From NCBI RefSeq assembly GCF_016909575.1, contig NZ_JAFBGA010000021.1:51669-115668 (forward strand): a stretch of 64,000 nt of DNA. Reading direction: 5' to 3'. Origin of the DNA: Streptomyces sp. HB132. GTDB taxonomy: Bacteria > Actinomycetota > Actinomycetes > Streptomycetales > Streptomycetaceae. The first letter of the stretch is position 1, and every line of letters begins with the position of its first letter. Both the position numbers and the translations under genes were made by a program. Below the pieces are notes generated by a model. The model did no database searches. It was not told the DNA's origin and worked only from the letters and a program-made list of their open reading frames with translations. This document shows, piece by piece, positions 32,630-40,738 of the stretch.

Positions 32630-33823
32630 TCAGTGCTGCTTGACGACACCGCTCAGCTCGTTGGGGGCACCGGGCAGTTCGGTCGAGGCGAGTTGACGGC
32701 CCGACTCGATGTCGACGGCGACCAGCTTCTTGTTCTCCGGGTCCGAGACGTACGCCGTGTGGTCGCGCACGAACAGCGCCGGGCGGGGCTGCTGCCAGTC
32801 CAGCGGTTCCCGCCACGAGCCGAGGACGGAGATCTTCCTGGTCACCTTGCCCGTCGCGGGGTCGATGACATGGATACGGCCGTCGGTTCCCAGGACGAGC
32901 GCCTCACCGTGCGGACCGCGTGCCAGCGAACGGAAGGTGTAGCTCGTCCCGATGTCGACGAGCCGCATCTCGGCCGTCCCGGTGTCGATGAGCGACACCT
33001 GTTCCGGGCGTTCCAGCTCGGCGTCCTTGTCCTTCTTGTAGTCGCCGAGGACGACGGGCGACTCTTCGGAGCCGGCCTGGTTGCCGATCCGGCCGTACTC
33101 CGTGGGGCTCTTCACCTTCTTGACGGCGCCGTCCTTGTAGATCAGGACCCCGTCCTCGCAGCCGATGACGACCGCCTCGTCCTGGGCGGTCGCCTCCCCG
33201 TGGACGCCGGGGCACTCCTCGCTGCGGGTGATCTCCTTGCGGTCCCTGTCCAGTACCGCGATGCCGACGCGCTTCTCCTCCGTGCCGAGGGTGGTCACCA
33301 ACCTGCCGTCGGCGAGCTGGATGGCGACCCCGTGGTGCGGGGCGGCGGAGGTGTACGTCTCGGCCTTCGGCTCGGTGTCGCCCAGGTCCTCCGGGTCGAA
33401 GACCGTGACCTCGCCCGTGCCGTCGGCGAAGAGGACGGTCCGGCCGGCGTGACGGACGACGTGGCCCGGCTTGCCGCCTTCGAACTCGACGTCGGTGAGC
33501 TTCCGGCCCGCTGCGTCGAGGACCCGGAAACCGGTCGAGGTGGAAACCATCACATGACGGTCGCTGCCTGCGGGGTTGACCCGGTTGAACCCCTCCAGCG
33601 GTATGTCCTCGGCGAGCTTCAGCGTCGTGCCGTCGAGTACGTACAGGCCTCCGTCGTACGTGGTGACGATCGGGTTCGCGACCTGGGCGGCCGGTGAACC
33701 GGACGACTTGTCCGCCGTCCTCGCGGCGGGCTTCTCGCCGTCACCGCCGCAGGCGGTGAGCGCCACGGAGGCGGCGAGCAGGGCGGCGGCAGCCGCGTTC
33801 CTCGGGCGTGCTACATGCTTCAC
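32630..33823 (-). CDS. aztD: AztD-like zinc metallochaperone lipoprotein (copy 1)
   Basis: 397 residues: signal peptide with lipobox LTAC (AASVALTACGG), then a beta-propeller of about seven repeats (YDGGLYVLDG, SDRHVMVSTSTGFRVLDA, GRIHVIDPATGKV). AztD proteins bind zinc outside the membrane and hand it to the binding protein AztC. His residues such as SAAPHHGVAI are candidate ligands. The GTG at 33823 with GAGGGA upstream gives a normal lipoprotein signal; the ATG at 33856 adds 11 charged residues. Last gene of the leftward azt operon. Confidence 0.75.
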   Translation of the reverse strand: MKHVARPRNAAAAALLAASVALTACGGDGEKPAARTADKSSGSPAAQVANPIVTTYDGGLYVLDGTTLKLAEDIPLEGFNRVNPAGSDRHVMVSTSTGFRVLDAAGRKLTDVEFEGGKPGHVVRHAGRTVLFADGTGEVTVFDPEDLGDTEPKAETYTSAAPHHGVAIQLADGRLVTTLGTEEKRVGIAVLDRDRKEITRSEECPGVHGEATAQDEAVVIGCEDGVLIYKDGAVKKVKSPTEYGRIGNQAGSEESPVVLGDYKKDKDAELERPEQVSLIDTGTAEMRLVDIGTSYTFRSLARGPHGEALVLGTDGRIHVIDPATGKVTRKISVLGSWREPLDWQQPRPALFVRDHTAYVSDPENKKLVAVDIESGRQLASTELPGAPNELSGVVKQH

Positions 33824-33873
33824 TTCGTGTGTTCCCTCTTCAGAGCTGTCGCGCATGACCGGCGACAGCGTGG

Positions 33874-34827
33874 CTATTCGGTGCCCAGTCCCATGGCTAT
33901 GGACCGGGTGTTGGCGCGCATCATCTCCAGGTAGGTGGCCGCCCCCTCTCCCTTCTCGGTGAGGGATTCGGAGAACAACGGCACGACGTCCACCTCGACA
34001 CCGCTCTCACGTCCGAGCACCTGGGCCAGTCGGTCCGGTTGCGACGAGTCGGCGAAGATCGCCTTCACTCCCGCCGCCTCGATCGTGTCGGCCAGGGACT
34101 TCAGATCCGATGCGCTCGGTGAGGCGAGCGTGGTGCCGCTAGGGATCACCGCGCCCACGACCCGGAATCCGAAACGCTGGGCGAGATATCCGAACACATG
34201 GTGATTGGTCACCAGTCGGCGACGCTCCGGCGGGATTTCGTCGAACCGATTCCGCATCCACGTGGTCAGTTCGTCGATCTTCGCCCCGTAGGCAACCGCG
34301 TTGTTCGCGACGGCGGCCTTGTCGACGCCCTCCACGTGCTCGCTGACCTGATCCGCGATCAGCCCGACGGCCCTGCGGACCCGTTCGGGGTCGGTCCAGA
34401 AGTGCGGGTCGGGCTCGTCGGCCGACTCGCCCGCCGCATAGGTGATCGGGTCGACGGCGTCCCCCACCGCCAGGACGGAGACGCCGGCCTCCTTCGCGGC
34501 CTCCACGTGGCGAAGGACGTTCTCCTCCAGGCCCAGGCCGTTGTGTACGACCAGATCGGCCTGCTCGACGGCCGCCGCCTGCGGAGCCGAGACTCCGAAG
34601 GAGTGCGGGTCGGCCCCGGCCCGCATCAGCACGGTGACCTCGGCCTCGTCGCCGACGATGTTGCGGGTGATGTCGCCGAGGATGTTCGTGGTGACGACCA
34701 CCGAGGGGCGGCTCCGCTCGTTTCCCGCACAACCGCCCACCCCCAGGAGCATGGCGCCGACCAGGCAGGAGAGCAGCAGACGCGCGGGTACCCGCCGGCC
34801 GCGCACGGTCGCGGAACCGGTGCTCAT
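33874..34827 (-). CDS. aztC: Zinc ABC transporter substrate-binding lipoprotein AztC
   Basis: 317-residue cluster A-I metal-binding lipoprotein: lipobox GVGGC, then TTNILGDITRNIVGD. Zinc ligands expected: His in AGADPHSFG, His in EPDPHFWTDP, His in LVTNHHVFGYLA, and Asp in IFADSSQPD. The long His/Asp loop of ZnuA is short here, as in AztC. ATG overlaps the stop of the second AztD-like gene. Confidence 0.9.
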   Translation of the reverse strand: MSTGSATVRGRRVPARLLLSCLVGAMLLGVGGCAGNERSRPSVVVTTNILGDITRNIVGDEAEVTVLMRAGADPHSFGVSAPQAAAVEQADLVVHNGLGLEENVLRHVEAAKEAGVSVLAVGDAVDPITYAAGESADEPDPHFWTDPERVRRAVGLIADQVSEHVEGVDKAAVANNAVAYGAKIDELTTWMRNRFDEIPPERRRLVTNHHVFGYLAQRFGFRVVGAVIPSGTTLASPSASDLKSLADTIEAAGVKAIFADSSQPDRLAQVLGRESGVEVDVVPLFSESLTEKGEGAATYLEMMRANTRSIAMGLGTE

Positions 34828-36032
34828 CGGCCGGTCTCCACCATGTACGTCGGGGCGAAGTCGAGCGGGAAGGTCCGGGCGAGCCTCAGCCCGTCGTCGT
34901 AGTCGATCTCGTAGACCTTCCTGGCGGCGGCGTCGTTGACGTAGGCGCGGGTGGTGTCGATCTCTATCGAGGCGGACTCCGTTGCCCCGGAAAGGAGTTC
35001 CTTGCGGGCGATGCTCTTGCCGGTGGCGATGTCGTAGGCGGTGAGCACCCCGTCCCTGCCGAGCGCGAGCAGCGGAGATCCCTCCCCGGCGGTGTTGGCG
35101 GCCACGACCGGACCGGTCTCGATGCGTGTCCAGGAGCGGTCGGTCACGTCGAGGACCCGTACGGCGTCGTCCCCGGACAGGGCGGCGAGCGTGGTGCTGT
35201 TCGCCCGGTGGCGGAGGTCGACGGCCCGCTCGGAGGCCTTCACCGGTGTGCCGTACGGGATCTTCAGCGCGTCGAACGTGCCCTTGTCCTCGCTGACGAG
35301 CAGCGCGCCGTCGGCACATCCGAGGACCACGCCCCGGCGGGTGACGGCCTCGCCGCGCACCTGGGCGCACGGCTCCGCCAGCGCGGTGACCCGGGTGCCG
35401 TCCCGGTCGCGGACCTCGACGGTGTCCTCCCCGGCGCCTGCCCCTGTGACCAGCAGGTGCTCCTTGTAGGGGACGACCGGCCCGCTCCCCGCGCCGGTGA
35501 GTTGCCTGCCGCGGGGGACGGTGCCGGCCGCGAGTTCCCCGCGGTCGAGCAGCCGGGTCCCGCTCTTCGGCGCGGACACCGCGGTGAGCGCCTGATCGCT
35601 GTGGATGTGGGCGGCGTCCGTCCCCGTGACGGGACCCACGTCGCGAACGGCGGCGCGGTAGTAGTGGACGTGGTCGCCGTGATCCACCGTCCAGGCGCCG
35701 GAGTCGACGACGTGGGTACCCCCGGCGCCGCTCACATAGGCGAACCGGCCGTCGGTACGCAGGCCTTGTACGCGGTCACCGCGCTTGAGCGAGGTGATGT
35801 CCCCGGTGATCAGGTCCAGGACCTCGACCGCACCCGTGCCCGCGTCGGCGAGTACGAGCCGGGACTGTTGCTCGGAGGCCTCCTCGGCTCCCTCGACGTA
35901 CCCGTGGGGTCTCGCCGAGCTCCTCGCCGGTGTCTGCGTATCGCCGCCTTCCTGGCAGCCGACGAGCAGACCGGAGCATGCGAGGGCGGCGCAGGAGAGT
36001 GCTGTGGCGGTTCGGATCTTCCTGGGTGTCAT
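34824..36032 (-). CDS. AztD-like beta-propeller lipoprotein (copy 2)
   Basis: 402 residues: signal peptide with lipobox LLVGC, then propeller repeats (LVLADAGTGAVEVLDLITGDI, AYVSGAGGTHVVDSG). A His-rich stretch VDHGDHVHYYRAAVR near residue 120 and DAAHIHSDQ near 140 are strong zinc-site candidates and match AztD better than copy 1 does. It is coupled by ATGA overlaps to both aztB (upstream) and aztC (downstream). Two AztD-like genes in one operon is unusual. Confidence 0.78.
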   Translation of the reverse strand: MTPRKIRTATALSCAALACSGLLVGCQEGGDTQTPARSSARPHGYVEGAEEASEQQSRLVLADAGTGAVEVLDLITGDITSLKRGDRVQGLRTDGRFAYVSGAGGTHVVDSGAWTVDHGDHVHYYRAAVRDVGPVTGTDAAHIHSDQALTAVSAPKSGTRLLDRGELAAGTVPRGRQLTGAGSGPVVPYKEHLLVTGAGAGEDTVEVRDRDGTRVTALAEPCAQVRGEAVTRRGVVLGCADGALLVSEDKGTFDALKIPYGTPVKASERAVDLRHRANSTTLAALSGDDAVRVLDVTDRSWTRIETGPVVAANTAGEGSPLLALGRDGVLTAYDIATGKSIARKELLSGATESASIEIDTTRAYVNDAAARKVYEIDYDDGLRLARTFPLDFAPTYMVETGR

Positions 36033-36931
36033 GACGGACGTCCGTATTCCATTTCCGTGTGCGGGCGGTGGTTCGTCGGGGCGGAGGGCGCGGTCGTGGC
36101 CGGAGCGGACCGCACCCACCGGTTGCGCAGGCCGGAGGCGGCGGTGGAGAGCAGGAACTGGAGGACGGCCGTCGCCGCGATGCTCGCCCCGGCAGCCGTG
36201 TGGAGGTGCCACGAGAGCAGCAGACCGATGAACGTCGCGCTCGCTCCCAGGCAGCCGGCGCCGATCATGATCACCGGGATGCGCCGGGCCCACGGCAGCA
36301 TGGCCGCGGGCGGCGCGATCAGCAGGCCGAAGACCAGCAGCGTGCCCACCACGTGGAACGACGCGACGATGGCCAGGGTGAGCAGGGCCAGCAGAGCCGC
36401 GTGCGCGAGGCGTGGCCGGAGCCCCAGCGTGTGCGCCTTCCGCTCGTCGAAGGCGAGTGCGACGAACGGCCGGTAGCCCGGTACGGAGATCGCCAGCGCG
36501 ACGGCCAGGGCGCCCCCGAGGTAGGCCAGGTCGGCCGGACGCACCGCGAGCACGTCACCGAAGAGGAAGCCGGTCAGGTCGACCGCGAACGACTGCGAGC
36601 GCGACACGATGATCACGCCCAGCGACAGCATCCCCACGAAGAGCAGGCCGATGCTCGTGTCCTGCGACAGCCGGGGTGACCGTCCGACGACGCTGACACC
36701 GAGCGCCATGACGGCCGCGCTCACGGCGGCGCCGACGAGCAGGTTGCCCCCCAGCAGCGAGGCGAGCGCGATCCCGGGGAGCATGCCGTGCGACATCGCG
36801 TCCCCGAAGAAGGCCATGCCGCGAAGGACGACCCACGTTCCGGCCAGGGCGCAGATCAGCGACACGAGCGTGCCGCCCCACAGGGCCCGTTGCACAAAGG
36901 CCACCTCGAAGGGGCCCATCAACCATTCCAT
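36029..36931 (-). CDS. aztB: Zinc ABC transporter permease AztB
   Basis: 300 residues, eight to nine helices of the ABC-3 metal permease family (RGMAFFGDAMSHGMLPGIALA early; FHVVGTLLVFGLLIAPPAA late). MEWLMGPFEVAF at 36931 is taken as the start because the longer ORF would translate through the Zur box. The stop overlaps the second AztD-like gene. Divergent from aztA, an uncommon split of one transporter across two transcripts. Confidence 0.87.
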   Translation of the reverse strand: MEWLMGPFEVAFVQRALWGGTLVSLICALAGTWVVLRGMAFFGDAMSHGMLPGIALASLLGGNLLVGAAVSAAVMALGVSVVGRSPRLSQDTSIGLLFVGMLSLGVIIVSRSQSFAVDLTGFLFGDVLAVRPADLAYLGGALAVALAISVPGYRPFVALAFDERKAHTLGLRPRLAHAALLALLTLAIVASFHVVGTLLVFGLLIAPPAAMLPWARRIPVIMIGAGCLGASATFIGLLLSWHLHTAAGASIAATAVLQFLLSTAASGLRNRWVRSAPATTAPSAPTNHRPHTEMEYGRPS

Positions 36932-36948
36932 GCGGCAGGACACTACAA

Positions 36949-36963
36949 TGAAAATGATTATCA
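36949..36963. promoter_or_regulatory. Zur box between aztB and aztA
   Basis: TGAAAATGATTATCA: a 7-1-7 palindrome with one mismatch, very close to the Streptomyces Zur consensus TGAAAATGATTTTCA. It lies 18 bp upstream of aztB and 33 bp upstream of aztA, so one Zur site would silence both directions in zinc-replete cells. Confidence 0.8.
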
Positions 36964-36995
36964 CTACAACGAAGCAGTGGGAAGAGGCTCGGGAG

Positions 36996-37697
36996 ATGCA
37001 GCGGCAGGTAAGGCTCGACGGTGTGTCGGCCGGTTATGCGAACCGTGCGGTGCTCGATCAACTCACCCTGCGGATACCGGCTTTCACCACGACTGCCGTG
37101 GTCGGGCCGAACGGCTCGGGCAAGTCCACACTGCTCGGCGTGGTCGCCGGCGTGATCCAGGTGACAGCGGGTGAGGTGGAGCGCCGGACCGACACACGCG
37201 CGGCGTTCGTGACGCAGCGCAGCAGGGCGGCCGATGTGCTGCCGCTGACCGTGCGGGACGCGGTGGCGATGGGCAGGTGGGGGCGGCGCGGGCTGTGGCG
37301 GCGGCTCACGCCGAGGGACCTGGACGTGGTGGAGGCGAGTATGGGCCGACTCGGCATCAGCTCACTGGCCCACCGGCAACTGGGGGAGCTGTCGGGCGGC
37401 CAGCGCCAGCGCGCCCTCGTAGCCCAGGGGCTGGCGCAGGAGGCGGATCTGCTCGTACTGGATGAGCCCACCACCGGCCTCGACGCGACGGCTCAGCGGC
37501 TCATCGCCGACGTACTCGCCGAGGTGACGGAGGAGGGGGTGACGGTCGTGCAGGCGACCCATGACCTCGAGGTGGCCAGGTCCGCCGGGCACGTCCTGCT
37601 GCTCCAGGAGGGCCGGCTGCGGGCGGAGGGGGATCCCCGCGAGGTGCTGACCGGCGACGCGATCGACGAGGTCTGGCGCCTGCCCCGACGGGTGTGA
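36996..37697 (+). CDS. aztA: Zinc ABC transporter ATPase AztA
   Basis: 233-residue metal-type ABC ATPase: Walker A VVGPNGSGKSTLL, Q-loop FVTQRSRAADVLPLTVRDAV, signature LSGGQRQRAL, Walker B LLVLDEPTTGLD, H-loop ATHDLEV. ATG at 36996 inside ...GGGAGATG; the in-frame upstream ATG would place the start over the Zur box. Works with AztB and AztC. Confidence 0.9.
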   Translation: MQRQVRLDGVSAGYANRAVLDQLTLRIPAFTTTAVVGPNGSGKSTLLGVVAGVIQVTAGEVERRTDTRAAFVTQRSRAADVLPLTVRDAVAMGRWGRRGLWRRLTPRDLDVVEASMGRLGISSLAHRQLGELSGGQRQRALVAQGLAQEADLLVLDEPTTGLDATAQRLIADVLAEVTEEGVTVVQATHDLEVARSAGHVLLLQEGRLRAEGDPREVLTGDAIDEVWRLPRRV

Positions 37698-37790
37698 GGG
37701 GCGGGTGCGGCGTTCGCGCCGTCCGGGTCCGGCGGTGGCCTCGTCGAACGTGTCCGTCGGTGGCCGCGAATGGAGACGGACCTGCGGCCG

Positions 37791-38960
37791 TCAGCCGACG
37801 GGGCTGAACGGCCCGGGCGCCTCGCCCGTCCAGCGGTGCATGCGGATCTCTCCCTCCTGCTCGATGACGCCGTCCTTCTGCACGGCCCGCCCCTCCGCCA
37901 CGTAGTAACGTCCGTCGCCCAACGCGTCGAACCCGTAGCTGCCGTGGAACTCCCAGCCGCGGATGCCGGTCGCGTCGTCGCGCAGGCCCGCGTCGCGGAG
38001 GGTGAGGAGACGGCCGGTCTCCGGCGTGGCCTGTCCCCTGATCTCGCCGCGCACCGGCGGGGCGGAGCCGTCGACGGTGAAGAAGGAGTAGTTGGGGAAA
38101 CCCTCCTTCCTGCCCTTGTACACCGCCATGATCCAGTTCCTCGTGTACGGGTCGTACTGGAGGTTCTGCACGCCGTAGGTGGTGTTGCCCGTGTGGACGA
38201 AGAACTTGCCGTCGTGGTGCTCGGGGCCACTGTGGTGCGGGGCGTCCTGGGAGAGCGGCCGCGCGTACCTGTCCCAGGATCTGATGTCGTACTCCAGGAT
38301 CACCTGGTGGTCGTTGTCGGTCCGGCCGGTGTTGGAGTACACGCCGTACGCGACCTTCAGCGTCTGCCTGCCGCCCCTCCTGCCGAACCCGGGGCCGAAC
38401 GACACGCCGTCGATGCCACTGCATCCGTAGCGGTGGTCCGGGGTGTCGGCGGTGTCACCGTCGAAGACGCCGTCGCCGTCCATGTCGGCGGTGAAGTCCG
38501 CGGCCACCTCGTCGAGATGGACCGCGGTCATGACGCCGTCCCGCTCGGCGTCCATCCCCACCCGGTCGATCTCGCGGCCGTCGAAGACGGCGATGTAGAA
38601 CGACTCCGCCGCCTTGTACTCGAGCGATCCGTAGACCCTGCCGTTCCGGTCGTCGACGTCGATGTCACCGAGATGGCCGGTGAGGCCCTCGACGGTCCCG
38701 ACGACCTTGCCGCCGAGGTCGGTCTTGACCAGCTTCTGGGTGAACGACCAGTAGACGAAGCCGCGTCTGCGGTCGACGGTCACGCCTTGCAGATGGCTTG
38801 TCGGCCAGGCACCGCCGTACACGTGGGACGGCAGCCCGGGCCGGTGTCCGCCGCGGTCACCCTCGGCGGCGCTGCCGGGGGAAGAGGCGGCGATGAGGAA
38901 GGCCGGGACACTGATTCCGGCGACGAGAACGGTTCGGAACGTCCGGAGCTTGCCGCGCAC
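37791..38960 (-). CDS. Secreted protein, beta-propeller-like, unknown function
   Basis: 389 residues with a Sec signal peptide (cleavage near SPGSAAEG). The mature chain has repeated beta segments (GVTVDRRRGFVYWSFTQ, DIDVDDRNGRVYGSLEY, NLQYDPYTRNWIMAVYKG), consistent with a propeller, and a calcium-loop-like DMDGDGVFDGDT. No catalytic motif identified. GTG at 38960 with AAAGGA upstream. It lies between the azt system and the sugar operon and seems to be its own unit. Confidence 0.7.
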   Translation of the reverse strand: MRGKLRTFRTVLVAGISVPAFLIAASSPGSAAEGDRGGHRPGLPSHVYGGAWPTSHLQGVTVDRRRGFVYWSFTQKLVKTDLGGKVVGTVEGLTGHLGDIDVDDRNGRVYGSLEYKAAESFYIAVFDGREIDRVGMDAERDGVMTAVHLDEVAADFTADMDGDGVFDGDTADTPDHRYGCSGIDGVSFGPGFGRRGGRQTLKVAYGVYSNTGRTDNDHQVILEYDIRSWDRYARPLSQDAPHHSGPEHHDGKFFVHTGNTTYGVQNLQYDPYTRNWIMAVYKGRKEGFPNYSFFTVDGSAPPVRGEIRGQATPETGRLLTLRDAGLRDDATGIRGWEFHGSYGFDALGDGRYYVAEGRAVQKDGVIEQEGEIRMHRWTGEAPGPFSPVG

Positions 38961-39080
38961 GCGGTTTCCTTTCCACGAGGTCGAGGGTCGTGCTCCACCG
39001 GGCGTCCCGAGACGCCCGGTGGGCGAGCACGGGGCGCACCGGTGGTGGTGCCCGAGCCGGGAGAACGCTTGGCGCGCCGG

Positions 39081-40115
39081 TCAGCGCCGGGTCCGCAGCA
39101 CCTCCGGGTTCGCGCAGTGGGCGGGGGCGCGGCCCGTCAGGAACCGGGCGACCTCATCGGCCACGAGAGCGGCCGCGTTGTGGGCGGTCTGCTTGCTGGC
39201 CCCGGCCAGGTGCGGGGTCATCACGACGCCGGGGGTACGCCGCAGCCGGGAGCCGGCCGGGAGCGGCTCCTCGGGAAAGACGTCGAAGGCGGCGCCGAAG
39301 AGGCGGCCCTCGTCCAGGGCGTCGCAGACGGCGTCGTAGTCCAGCAGGGAGCCGCGGGCGCAGTTGACGAGCACGCCGCCGGGAGGCATGAGACCGATCA
39401 GCTCACGTGAGAGCAGCCCCTCGGTCTTCGGGGTCGCCCGGGCGTGCACGGTGACGAAGGAGGCACGGCGCATCAGTTCGGGGAGGTCCACCAGCTCCGC
39501 CGTACCCAGGTCCGCCTCGCTGACATACGGGTCGGCGACCAGGACACGGGCACCGAAACCGCGGACGATGCGGGCCACCCGCGAGCCGATCGCGCCGTAT
39601 CCCACGATGCCGACCGTGCCGCCCTCCAGCTCGGGGCCGACCCTGTCGTAGCGGTAGTAGTCGCCCCGCCAGACACCCTCGGTCAGGTCCTGGTGGGTGG
39701 CGGGGACTCGACGGGTCGCCGCCAGCATCAGGGCGACCGTGTGCTCGGCGGTGGCGGTGGCATTGCGGCCGGGGGCGAAGGTGACCGCGACACCGTGCCG
39801 GGTCGCCGCCGCGAGATTGGCGTTGACCGGGCCTCCCCGGCCTACGCAGAACAGGCGGAGCCCGGGGCTCGCGTCGAGGACCCGTTCCGTCAGCGGTGCC
39901 ATCTGGGTGACGCAGATGTCCGCACCGTCCAGGGCCTCGATGAGCTGGTCCTCGGTACCGGAGGCCTCGTGGACCTCGGCCACCGGGCCGAAGGGCTCGA
40001 CGGGCCAGGGCAGGGTGAGTTCACGGAAGGTTGCCTCGGGCGCGACCTGCCGGAGGCTGTCGGCGAACAGGGAGTTGCGGACGAAGTGGTCGCCGGCCGT
40101 GAGAATCGTGGTCAC
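39081..40115 (-). CDS. D-2-hydroxyacid dehydrogenase (phosphoglycerate-dehydrogenase-like)
   Basis: 344 residues of the D-isomer-specific 2-hydroxyacid dehydrogenase family: NAD loop GIVGYGAIGSRVARI (about 165), catalytic Arg in VNCARGSLLD, Glu in PEEPLP and His in TPHLAGAS. It would interconvert a 2-hydroxy acid and a 2-oxo acid (NAD). Last gene of the FGGY-kinase operon; GTG start overlaps the phosphatase stop (GTGA), with AGGAG upstream. Confidence 0.87.
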   Translation of the reverse strand: MTTILTAGDHFVRNSLFADSLRQVAPEATFRELTLPWPVEPFGPVAEVHEASGTEDQLIEALDGADICVTQMAPLTERVLDASPGLRLFCVGRGGPVNANLAAATRHGVAVTFAPGRNATATAEHTVALMLAATRRVPATHQDLTEGVWRGDYYRYDRVGPELEGGTVGIVGYGAIGSRVARIVRGFGARVLVADPYVSEADLGTAELVDLPELMRRASFVTVHARATPKTEGLLSRELIGLMPPGGVLVNCARGSLLDYDAVCDALDEGRLFGAAFDVFPEEPLPAGSRLRRTPGVVMTPHLAGASKQTAHNAAALVADEVARFLTGRAPAHCANPEVLRTRR

Positions 40116-40738
40116 TCCGGTACTCCTGGGGTCACGTGCTGGTTCAGCGCCAGCAGCGAGGGTGTGCCGTCACGAAGGATCAGCTCGTTCAACGCGCAGT
40201 TGGCCAGGCGGGGGAAGACCCGGCGGTAGTCCCGCAGCGGCACGCCGAGCAGTCGGCAGAGGGTGAGCCGGATCGCCGTGGAGTGGGCCACGACGAGGAC
40301 GCGCCCCTCCTGGTGACCGGCCGCCCGCAGACCCGCGAGAAAACCGGCATAGCGTTCGGCGGCGGCGACGGGGTCCTCTCCCTCCGGGAAGTGGCTGCCC
40401 ACCGGGTCGGCCTCGAAGGCCTTCAGCGTGCCGGGCAGGCGCTCCCGCATCTCGGCGCGGGTCATCCCCTCGGCGATGCCGAAATCGACCTCACGCAGGC
40501 GTGGATCGACGGCCAGTGGCAGGCCGGCGCGGGCCGCGCTCCCCTCCGCCGTCCGCCGGCAGCGTCGCATGGGGGAGGACCACACCGCCGTGAGGTCCGC
40601 CCGATCCGCCCAGGAGGCGAGCCGTTCGGCCTGGGCGCGTCCGTGCTCGGAGAGGTCGATGTCGGTGACCCCGGCGTAGCGGTTCTCCTCGTGCCAGACG
40701 CTCTCCCCGTGCCGGACGAGGAAGACATGCAGGCTCAT
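40112..40738 (-). CDS. Histidine-phosphatase-superfamily protein (PGM-like)
   Basis: 208 residues with the RHG motif LVRHGESVW (phospho-His at about residue 10), the Arg of SSPMRRCRRTAEG, the EVDFGIAEG loop and second catalytic His in VVAHSTAIR. Most likely a phosphatase for a sugar phosphate in the pathway rather than a glycolytic mutase. ATG overlaps the upstream kinase stop. Confidence 0.87.
   Translation of the reverse strand: MSLHVFLVRHGESVWHEENRYAGVTDIDLSEHGRAQAERLASWADRADLTAVWSSPMRRCRRTAEGSAARAGLPLAVDPRLREVDFGIAEGMTRAEMRERLPGTLKAFEADPVGSHFPEGEDPVAAAERYAGFLAGLRAAGHQEGRVLVVAHSTAIRLTLCRLLGVPLRDYRRVFPRLANCALNELILRDGTPSLLALNQHVTPGVPE

Noticed and set aside
36932..36964. Upstream start of aztB (MIIIFIVV...)
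   Set aside because: Would translate through the Zur box; the ATG at 36931 matches the family N-terminus.
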